Shown in pieces: positions 1-6,844 of a DNA stretch of 64,000 bases (its first letter is position 1; each line of letters starts with the position of its first letter). The DNA lies in NCBI RefSeq assembly GCF_012163155.1, contig NZ_JAAVUN010000008.1:1-64000 (forward strand), read 5' to 3'. Both the position numbers and the translations under genes were made by a program. A model generated the notes under the pieces. It was not told the origin of the DNA. It ran no database searches and saw only the letters and a list, made by a program, of their open reading frames with translations. Source of the DNA: Kocuria subflava (GTDB taxonomy: Bacteria > Actinomycetota > Actinomycetes > Actinomycetales > Micrococcaceae).

Positions 1-95
1 CTCCTCCCCCCCCCTCCCCCCCCTCCCTTCCCCTCCCCCCCCGCCCCACCCCCCGCGGGCGGCGGCCCGCTCGCCCCCCCCCCCCCCCCCCCCCG
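1..95. repeat. C-rich low-complexity tract with a 21-nt C homopolymer
   Basis: The first 95 bases are almost pure cytosine on the plus strand and include an uninterrupted run of 21 C at 74-94. The opposite strand is a G-tract that could form a G-quadruplex. No coding potential is visible. It may be a genuine slippage-prone intergenic tract or an assembly artefact at a hard-to-sequence homopolymer. Confidence 0.8.
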
Positions 96-117
96 TCGTC
101 GTGCGTGACGTTCCTGC

Positions 118-178
118 GCCGAGTAGGCCGTTTGATCGCCGCTGACGCGGTCAGGGGCGATCAAACGGCCTACTCGGC
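118..178. repeat. Family A palindrome, copy 1 (intergenic stem-loop)
   Basis: Perfect 23-bp inverted arms lie at 118-140 and 156-178. The 15-nt centre itself contains a 5-bp stem (CTGAC/GTCAG) with a 3-nt loop. The arm begins GCCGAGTAGGCCGTTTGATC and recurs at 1761-1821 and 2979-3039. It sits upstream of the MFS gene, where it could terminate incoming transcription. There is no U-tract, which is common for high-GC actinobacterial terminators. Confidence 0.9.
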
Positions 179-342
179 GGGGGAAGGTAGGGCGAGGCGT
201 CCACATAGTGACCACATCCTGAGATGAGTGTTCCGGAATGTGACACCGGGTGTAATCTCCCCGTGACATCGAGCGGGGCTCTGACCACGGCCCAGCTTTC
301 ACGCCAGAACGTCCCTCACGTTCCCTCCAACCGAAGGAAGCC

Positions 343-1752
343 ATGTCAACCTCCGTTGACCGGTCCGATTCCCCGGACCCGGTGACCACTGACCCCATCG
401 GAACCGCCAAGACGCTGCGCAACCGTGTCCGCGCGGCCTCCCTGGTGGGCACCACCATCGAGTTCTACGACTTCTACGTCTACGCCACCGCGGCCGTGGC
501 TGTTTTCCCGGCGCTGTTCTTCACCGGTGAGGACGAGACCGCCAAGCTGCTGGCCTCCATGGCCACCTTCGGCGCGGCCTTCATTGCCCGGCCCATCGGT
601 TCCGTGCTGTTCGGCCACTTCGGTGACCGGGTGGGGCGCAAAGTGACCCTGATCGGCGCGTTGCTGACCATGGGTATTGCCACCATCCTGATCGGTCTGC
701 TGCCCACCTATTACTCGATCGGCCTGTGGGCCCCGATCATGCTGACAATCCTGCGCTTCTGCCAGGGCCTGGGTCTGGGTGGCGAATGGTCAGGTGCCGC
801 GCTGCTGGCCACCGAATACGCCGAGCAAGGCAAGCGTGCCCGCGCCGCCATGTGGCCGCAGCTGGGTGCGCCGTTCGGCTTCATCCTGGCCAACGGTTTC
901 TTCCTGATCCTGACCGTGATCATGGGCTTCACCACTCTGGCGGACAGCGGCGACGGCCATGCCTTCCTGGTGTGGGGCTGGCGCATCCCGTTCATCGCCT
1001 CCATCATCATGGTGGGCGTGGGCCTCTACGTGCGGTTCTCCCTGGAAGAGACCCCGGTGTTCAAGAAGGCCGTGGAACGCTCCGAGCCGGTGAAGTCCCC
1101 GGTCACCGAGGTGTTCAAGACGTCCTGGCTGCAGATCATCCAGGGAACGTTCATCATGCTGGCCACGTACGTGTTGTTCTACCTGATGACCGCCTGGATC
1201 CTGTCCTACGGCATCGGTTCTTCCGCCGTCGGTGGTCTGGGCATCCCCTACCGCAACTTCCTGGTCATCCAGCTGGTTGCAGTGGTGCTGTTCGCCCTGA
1301 CCATCCCGGTCTCTGGCTGGCTGGCTGACAAGTACGGACGCCGTTCTTCCCTGTTGGTGGTCACCGCCGGCATCGTGGTGTTCGGCCTGATGTTCGGTTG
1401 GTTCATTGCCCCGGAGAACCTGGGGACCGGTGAGGACCTGAGCATGCTGCGTCTGGTGGTCTTCCTGGGTGTGGGCATGGCTCTGATGGGTCTGACCTTC
1501 GGTTCAATGTCCGCGGTGCTGCCCGAGCTGTTCCCCACCAACGTGCGCTACACCGGCTCCGGCATCGCATACAACGTGGCCTCCATCCTGGGTGCGGCCC
1601 TGACGCCGTACGCCGCCGTGTGGCTCAACGCCTCCTTCGGTGTGCCCGCGGTGGGCCTGTACCTCTCCGGTGCGGCCGTGATCACCTTTGTGGCTCTGTG
1701 GCTCTCCCCGGAGACCCGCCACGTGGACATGGTGGAAGTGGGCAACAAGTAA
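343..1752 (+). CDS. MFS transporter, metabolite:H+ symporter (MHS) type
   Basis: A 469-residue inner-membrane transporter with about 12 hydrophobic segments. The N-terminal signature GTTIEFYDFYVY (residues 36-47), the loop 2-3 motif GHFGDRVGRK (91-100) and the RFCQGLGLGGEWSG segment (about 136-149) are typical of the MHS subfamily, which includes ProP, shikimate and dicarboxylate symporters. The substrate cannot be read from sequence; an osmoprotectant or organic acid is plausible. The ATG at 343 is preceded by a strong Shine-Dalgarno (GAAGGAAG, 333-340). The gene stands alone, with a family A palindrome on each side. Confidence 0.9.
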   Translation: MSTSVDRSDSPDPVTTDPIGTAKTLRNRVRAASLVGTTIEFYDFYVYATAAVAVFPALFFTGEDETAKLLASMATFGAAFIARPIGSVLFGHFGDRVGRKVTLIGALLTMGIATILIGLLPTYYSIGLWAPIMLTILRFCQGLGLGGEWSGAALLATEYAEQGKRARAAMWPQLGAPFGFILANGFFLILTVIMGFTTLADSGDGHAFLVWGWRIPFIASIIMVGVGLYVRFSLEETPVFKKAVERSEPVKSPVTEVFKTSWLQIIQGTFIMLATYVLFYLMTAWILSYGIGSSAVGGLGIPYRNFLVIQLVAVVLFALTIPVSGWLADKYGRRSSLLVVTAGIVVFGLMFGWFIAPENLGTGEDLSMLRLVVFLGVGMALMGLTFGSMSAVLPELFPTNVRYTGSGIAYNVASILGAALTPYAAVWLNASFGVPAVGLYLSGAAVITFVALWLSPETRHVDMVEVGNK

Positions 1753-1760
1753 GCCCCCCC

Positions 1761-1821
1761 GCCGAGTAGGCCGTTTGATCGCCGCTGAGCCCATCAGCAG
1801 CGATCAAACGGCCTACTCGGC
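1761..1821. repeat. Family A palindrome, copy 2 (bidirectional terminator candidate)
   Basis: Perfect 22-bp arms at 1761-1782 and 1800-1821, with an inner GCTGA/TCAGC stem. It lies exactly between the convergent ends of the MFS gene (stop 1752) and the minus-strand gene ending at 1843, the expected place for a bidirectional terminator. The arms are identical to copy 1 apart from one base pair at the loop end. Confidence 0.9.
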
Positions 1822-1842
1822 GTATGGGGTGGGGGATGAATG

Positions 1843-2835
1843 TCAGGCTGCCGCACGCCGGGCGATGGCCTGACGGATCAGTTCGACGACGCGCGGCGGG
1901 GTACCCGGTGCAGAACCGATCGGCGGATACAGATCTGAGATCAACACCCGGATCTCGATCCATCCGGCGGCTTCCGTGGCGCGTTGGCGTTCGATGTCAC
2001 GGACGCGTTGGGCATCGGCGTCGTGATGTGGTCCCTCGATCTGGAGGGAGAGCTTCAAGTCCGGGTTGGCAAGATCAGGCCACACGGCTCGGTGCCCGGG
2101 GACATGGAGTTCGACGTCGGTCAGCCACTCCCCCAGTCCGAACTCCATCAGCACCAGTCGAGCCCGAGTTTCCGCAGCAGAATCCACCCCGGGCCGAGCG
2201 AACTCAAGTGCCGAGCGAACACGGGCCACGCCACGCCTGCCGGCCAAGCGCTTGAGATCGAACTCGACGTCATCGGGCGATCTCAGTGCCGGCATCAGAC
2301 TCAGCGGGCCAACTCGGTGCTGGTTGATCACCCCGTCCAACATGGCCACAATGTCTTCCGCAGCCATGAACCACGGCCCCTGGGGTCCCGATAGACCTGC
2401 CAGGTCCACCACTGTTCTGACAGGTCCGGTCACCCGGATGCCGTTGTGAAGCCAGCAGTCCTCCTCATGGAGGTTCTCCCGGTGACCGTGCCAACCCTTG
2501 AGCCGGGTGGCACGATGTCCCGCAAAGTGCGTTACGTGGCCCGGCAACGGAGTCCGTAACCGACCCGGCAGTCTGAGACCCAACAGCAGCGCTGCCGAGG
2601 TGTGACTGGCAGCAGCCTTGGGGTTGACCAGTTGGAATGCAGGCAGCACATCCATCAGACAGGCAACAGGGTCCGTGGGAACCACATGCTGGACCGTGGC
2701 CCAGACGTTGCGGCACACGGAGACATAGCCTGGGCCCAACAGTTGGCTGCGAGTGACCCCGCAGGCAGCGGCCTCCGCCGTCGTGAAGCAGCGGTCTGGT
2801 AGTTCGGCTGGTGGGATGTGCGCGGGAGTGACCAT
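1843..2835 (-). CDS. AbiEi-like / DUF559-type (PD-(D/E)XK nuclease-fold) protein
   Basis: A 330-residue protein. The N-terminus (DRCFTTAEAAACGVTRSQL, about residues 14-32) looks like the winged-helix start of AbiEi-type antitoxins. The C-terminal third has a nuclease-like core: SAAETRARLVLMEFGL, then a PDLANPDLKLSLQIEGPHH segment matching the PD...(E)xG.H pattern of DUF559/Vsr-like proteins. Such orphan proteins are frequent in actinobacteria and lack an established function. No AbiEii toxin gene is adjacent. The ATG at 2835 has no clear Shine-Dalgarno. The gene is bracketed by family A palindromes. Confidence 0.65.
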   Translation of the reverse strand: MVTPAHIPPAELPDRCFTTAEAAACGVTRSQLLGPGYVSVCRNVWATVQHVVPTDPVACLMDVLPAFQLVNPKAAASHTSAALLLGLRLPGRLRTPLPGHVTHFAGHRATRLKGWHGHRENLHEEDCWLHNGIRVTGPVRTVVDLAGLSGPQGPWFMAAEDIVAMLDGVINQHRVGPLSLMPALRSPDDVEFDLKRLAGRRGVARVRSALEFARPGVDSAAETRARLVLMEFGLGEWLTDVELHVPGHRAVWPDLANPDLKLSLQIEGPHHDADAQRVRDIERQRATEAAGWIEIRVLISDLYPPIGSAPGTPPRVVELIRQAIARRAAA

Positions 2836-2978
2836 GAGCCGAGTACATCCTGGTCAACCAGCCCACGGGCCCCGAACCGCCATCTGGGGACAACCACCCC
2901 AGCCTCGCAGGCCCCGAGCGGATCTTGTGGAGTCACCACCACTGGGCTGGGCCCAAGGCGCAGTTCCTCCCCCAGACA

Positions 2979-3039
2979 GCCGAGTAGGCCTTTTGATCGC
3001 CCCTGAGTGCATCAGCAGCGATCAAAAGGCCTACTCGGC
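2979..3039. repeat. Family A palindrome, copy 3
   Basis: Arms of 22 bp at 2979-3000 and 3018-3039. Relative to copies 1 and 2, one arm has G to T (CCGTTTGATC becomes CCTTTTGATC) and the opposite arm carries the matching C to A change, so pairing is fully preserved. It lies just downstream of the lpdA stop codon (3056, minus strand) and upstream of the DUF559-type gene. Confidence 0.9.
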
Positions 3040-3055
3040 GGGGAAGAGGGGAGGG

Positions 3056-4486
3056 TCAGCTCTGGAGGTGGTGCAGGCGTCGCGCGGCCTCGGAGATCGA
3101 GCCGGACAGAGACGGGTAGACCGTGAAGGTCTCAGAGAAGTCGTCCACCGTGAGCCCCTTGGACACGGCCACGGAAATGGCAAAGATCAGCTCGGAGGCA
3201 CGCGGACCCACCACCACCCCACCCACGATGGTGCCCGGGCCCTTGCGGGCAAACAGCTTCACAAAGCCGTCCTCCACCTTCATCATCTTGGCCCGGGCGT
3301 TGGTGGCCAGATCCAGTTTGATCACGTCCGCGGAGAAGGAACCGTCCTTGATGGCCTGCTCCGAGATGCCCACGGAGGCGATCTCCGGTGAGGTGAAGAT
3401 GTTGGAGGCCACCACCGCGGTGCGCAGCGGCTTGACGGCATCGCCCAGCACGTGGGCCATGGCGATCCGTCCCTGCATGGCGGCCACGGAGGCCAGCGGC
3501 AGCACACCGGTGCAGTCACCGGCTGCGTAGATGCTGGGCACGGACGTCCGGGAGACCCGGTCCACGGCGATGTGCCCGGAGTCCTCAAGCTTGACGCCCA
3601 CTTCCTCCAGCCCCAGACCTTCCGTGTTGGGGATCGAGCCAACGGCCAAAAGACCGTGCGACGCCGCGATCTTGCGTCCGCCGGACAAGGTCACCACCAC
3701 GCCGTCGTCGGTGCGCTCCACGGCTTCAGCACGGGAGCGGGAGACCACGGTGAGGCCGCGGCGTTCGAAAACGTTCTCCAGGACATCGGCCGCATCTGAG
3801 TCCTCACCGGGCAGCACCTGGTCCCGGGAAGAGACCAGGGTGACCTTGGCACCCAGGCCGTTGTAGGCGGAGGCGAATTCAGCGCCGGTCACACCGGATC
3901 CCACCACCACCAGGTGTTCGGGAATCTCCTCCATGTTGTAGACCTGGGTCCACGTCAGGATGCGTTCCCCATCCGGCTGTGCGCTGGGCAGGGTGCGCGG
4001 GTGGGCGCCAACGGCCACCAGGATGGCATCTGCGGTGAGGTCGTACTCCATGCCGTCCTCAGCCTTGACGTGTACGGTGTTGGGATCCGCGATCGAGCCG
4101 GTGCCGTCCACCACCTGCACACCTTCTTTTTCCAGACCCCGGCGGATGTCCCGGGACTGAGTGGCGGCCAGCCGCAACAGCCGGGCGTTGATGGTCTGCA
4201 GATTTGCGGCCAGACCCTCGATTTCCGTGCCGTCCTGCGGCCCGCCCACCAGATGCACGCCAAGGTCCTGGACCTCATGGAAGCGGTGGATGGTGTCTGC
4301 AGAGGCAATCAGGGTTTTGGAGGGCACCACATCTGTCAGGACGGCCGCGCCGCCGGTGCCTTGCCGCTCCACCAGGGTGACCTCTGCCCCCAGGCCCCGG
4401 GCATGCAAGGCGGCCTCGTACCCGCCAGGGCCGGCGCCGATGATCACGATTTTCTTCTTGAGACTTTCGGTGATTGAACTCACCAC
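3056..4486 (-). CDS. lpdA: NAD(P)H-quinone dehydrogenase, LpdA type (disulfide-less lipoamide dehydrogenase homologue)
   Basis: A 476-residue flavoprotein of the pyridine nucleotide-disulfide oxidoreductase family. The FAD site GAGPGG is at residues 17-22, and a second NAD(P) Rossmann motif (VVGSGVTGAEFA) lies mid-protein. The redox Cys pair of true lipoamide dehydrogenases is absent: GGAAVLTDVVPSK (45-57) replaces GGTC....GC.PSK. The C-terminal catalytic His is replaced by Tyr (VYPSLSG). This matches the mycobacterial LpdA group, which reduces quinones rather than lipoamide. A GTG start at 4486 or 4483 is used; no good Shine-Dalgarno is visible. As in mycobacteria, punA and pmmB homologues lie nearby. 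Confidence 0.88.
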   Translation of the reverse strand: MVSSITESLKKKIVIIGAGPGGYEAALHARGLGAEVTLVERQGTGGAAVLTDVVPSKTLIASADTIHRFHEVQDLGVHLVGGPQDGTEIEGLAANLQTINARLLRLAATQSRDIRRGLEKEGVQVVDGTGSIADPNTVHVKAEDGMEYDLTADAILVAVGAHPRTLPSAQPDGERILTWTQVYNMEEIPEHLVVVGSGVTGAEFASAYNGLGAKVTLVSSRDQVLPGEDSDAADVLENVFERRGLTVVSRSRAEAVERTDDGVVVTLSGGRKIAASHGLLAVGSIPNTEGLGLEEVGVKLEDSGHIAVDRVSRTSVPSIYAAGDCTGVLPLASVAAMQGRIAMAHVLGDAVKPLRTAVVASNIFTSPEIASVGISEQAIKDGSFSADVIKLDLATNARAKMMKVEDGFVKLFARKGPGTIVGGVVVGPRASELIFAISVAVSKGLTVDDFSETFTVYPSLSGSISEAARRLHHLQS

Positions 4487-4662
4487 TGCATTGTGTCAAA
4501 AAAATCGGACCCCGGGCTTGGGCAGTCACGGCGCGGGTTTCTACACCCCCAAGCCCCTCAGAAACCTGGGAATCCGCCCCGAACACTTGACGAGTCAATT
4601 TGAATCTAGGGTGGGTCTTGACCATGGTGGTGGGGTCCACTTGTACTTCAGATGGGATTTTC
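4487..4662 (+). promoter_or_regulatory. Divergent promoter region lpdA / BCCT gene
   Basis: These 176 bases separate two divergent genes. TTGACG at 4587-4592 is a possible -35 element and lies within a small palindrome TTGACGAGTCAA (4587-4598). A convincing -10 at ideal spacing is not obvious. An upstream in-frame TTG and ATG exist, but a start at 4663 is preferred. Confidence 0.35.
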
Positions 4663-6648
4663 ATGTCTTCCTCCGATGCATCACCGCCCTCCGCGGAGGG
4701 CTCGGCAAAGAACGACGCCGTACACGCCGGTGAACCTTCAGCGGCAAGCAACAACTCAACGGTGACTACAGCCGATTCGCCTGAGACCACCACCGAATAT
4801 CCAGGTGAGGCCAACGGCTCCCCCCTCAGCAGCGCAATCGCGTTGCATGAAGAATTGACCGTCCCTGAGTCCGAGCAGATCCAGGCCCAGGACAGTGACG
4901 ACGAAATCACCGCCAAACTGCGCCAACAAGGCGTGAAGATCGGCAAGTTCGGGGTGGCGCCGCGGGTGTTCTGGCCTGCGATGATCGTCATCCTGGCGGT
5001 CGGTGTGATCGGCATCCTGGCCCCGGATTTCACCGGCGACATTTTTGAGACCACCCAGAGCTGGATCGTGTCCAACTTGGGTTGGTACTACATGCTCATC
5101 ATCGGTGGTTTTGTGGCCTTCACCGTGGTCCTGGGCTTCTCCCGCATGGGCAACATCCGCCTGGGCAGAGATGACGAGGAACCCGAATTCGGGGTTCTGT
5201 CCTGGTTCTCCATGCTTTTTGCCGCCGGCATGGGCATTGGCCTGGTCTTCTACGGCGTGGGTGAGCCTCTGACCTATTCCACCGTCAACCCCAAGCCGGG
5301 TTGGGACGGCGGCGAGGCCCAGTTGCAGGGCCTGGCCATGGCCCAGACCTTTGTGCACTGGGGCTTGCACCCGTGGTCCATCTACGCCGTGATCGGTCTG
5401 GCCCTGGCTTATGCCATCCACCGCCGCGGCCGCCCGGTGTCCATCCGCTGGGCCTTGGAGCCGCTGTTCGGCGACCGGGTCAAGGGCTGGCTGGGCGATG
5501 CCATTGACGTTCTGGCGATCTTTGGCACGGTGTTCGGCGTGGCCACCTCCCTGGGCCTGGGCGTGCAGCAGATTTCTGCAGGCATGGTGGCCATGGGCGT
5601 GGTGAACACCGCGGACAACACCCTGTTGGTGATCCTGATTGTGATCATCACCTTCCTGGCCATTCTCTCCGTGGCCAGTGGCTTGGGTGCAGGCATCAAG
5701 TGGCTGTCCAACATCAACTTGTCCATGGCGGGGCTGCTGCTGATCAGCGTCCTGCTGCTGGGCCCCACGGTGTTCCTGCTGCAGAACTTTGTGGAATCGC
5801 TGGGCATGTACCTGGCCAACCTGATGCAGATGACCTTTGACGTGGGCGCCCACCAGCAGACGGAGGAGGCCCAAGGCTGGTTCACCGGTTGGACCATCTT
5901 CTACTGGGGCTGGTGGATCGCCTGGTCCCCGTTCGTGGGTGTGTTCATTGCCCGCATCTCCAAGGGCCGCACCATCCGCCAGTTCGTGGCCGGTGTGCTG
6001 TTGGTGCCCACCATCGTGGGCTTCTTCTGGTTCTCCGTGATGGGTGGCATGGGCTTGTACCGCCAGTTCTACGGCCAGGGAGACCTGGTGGTGGACGGGG
6101 AGGTCTCCGTGGAGTCCGCGCTGTTCCAGGTCCTGGACGGACTGCCCCTGGGCTCCATCCTGTCCGTGATCGCCATCATCCTGGTGGCCGTCTTCTTCAT
6201 CACCTCCTCCGATTCCGGATCCCTGGTGGTGGACATGCTGGCCTCCGGCGGTCATCCGAACCCGCCCGTGTGGTCCCGTGTGCTGTGGGCCCTGCTGGAA
6301 GGTTTCCTGGCCGTGGGTCTGCTGTTGGCCGGTGGTCTGGGTGCCTTGCAGGCAGGTTCGTTGATCACAGCGCTGCCCTTCAGCGTGGTGCTGCTGCTGA
6401 TGTGCGTGGCCACCGTCCGCGCCCTGATTGCTGAGACCCGGGTGCGTGACCGTGCCTTGCGCCGTGAGGAAATCAACCGCATGCGTGCTCTGGTCACGGA
6501 GGAGATCACGGAGAACCTCTCCGAGTTCCCCGAGTTCGAGTCCTACGTGGACCGCCGGATCGACTACCGCATCGACCGGACCCGCCCCGCCTTCCCGCGC
6601 CCCAACCTGGGCCGCCCCCGCGGCCGTGGGTCGCAGAAGCCGGAGTAG
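4663..6648 (+). CDS. BCCT-family transporter (betaine/carnitine/choline)
   Basis: A secondary transporter of 661 residues from the ATG at 4663. An acidic, Ser/Glu-rich cytoplasmic N-tail of about 100 residues precedes about 12 membrane segments. The BCCT signature FYWGWWIAWSPFVG is near residues 413-426, and WGLHPWSIYAVIGLALAYAIHRR is the conserved Trp-rich segment. The C-tail is strongly charged (RVRDRALRREEINRMRALV...), resembling the osmosensing tail of BetP. Uptake of glycine betaine or a related compatible solute, coupled to Na+ or H+, is likely. The specificity is inferred, not shown. Confidence 0.88.
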   Translation: MSSSDASPPSAEGSAKNDAVHAGEPSAASNNSTVTTADSPETTTEYPGEANGSPLSSAIALHEELTVPESEQIQAQDSDDEITAKLRQQGVKIGKFGVAPRVFWPAMIVILAVGVIGILAPDFTGDIFETTQSWIVSNLGWYYMLIIGGFVAFTVVLGFSRMGNIRLGRDDEEPEFGVLSWFSMLFAAGMGIGLVFYGVGEPLTYSTVNPKPGWDGGEAQLQGLAMAQTFVHWGLHPWSIYAVIGLALAYAIHRRGRPVSIRWALEPLFGDRVKGWLGDAIDVLAIFGTVFGVATSLGLGVQQISAGMVAMGVVNTADNTLLVILIVIITFLAILSVASGLGAGIKWLSNINLSMAGLLLISVLLLGPTVFLLQNFVESLGMYLANLMQMTFDVGAHQQTEEAQGWFTGWTIFYWGWWIAWSPFVGVFIARISKGRTIRQFVAGVLLVPTIVGFFWFSVMGGMGLYRQFYGQGDLVVDGEVSVESALFQVLDGLPLGSILSVIAIILVAVFFITSSDSGSLVVDMLASGGHPNPPVWSRVLWALLEGFLAVGLLLAGGLGALQAGSLITALPFSVVLLLMCVATVRALIAETRVRDRALRREEINRMRALVTEEITENLSEFPEFESYVDRRIDYRIDRTRPAFPRPNLGRPRGRGSQKPE

Positions 6649-6659
6649 TCCCCCGCATC

Positions 6660-6731
6660 ACGACGACGGCCCCCGCCACCGTGCTCATCCCCCACCCGGG
6701 AAGGGCGCGATGTGGTGGGGGTCGTCGTCGT
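6660..6731 (+). terminator. Candidate terminator after the BCCT gene
   Basis: An imperfect long stem: 6660-6680 (ACGACGACGGCCCCCGCCACC) pairs with 6711-6731 apart from two wobble/mismatch positions and the last base. A smaller GTGCTCA/TGAGCAC pair (6681-6687 with 6733-6739) offers an alternative fold. It starts 12 bases past the stop codon and has no strong U-tract. Confidence 0.5.
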
Positions 6732-6844
6732 TGTGAGCACGCCCAAACCCGTGGAGTGTGCAATTCTTTGTCACGGCCATGCGATTGCAAACGCAGTAGG
6801 GCATGATCGATGCGTCATCACGCGCCACGTCCCGAAGGAGTTTC

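Noticed and set aside
118-3039. Family A repeats considered as a CRISPR array
   Set aside because: Copies are 1.2-1.6 kb apart with genes between them and have long self-complementary arms; no spacers or cas genes.
4756-6255. A 499-codon minus-strand frame opposite the BCCT gene
   Set aside because: His/Gly/Gln-rich antisense shadow of a clear transporter gene.
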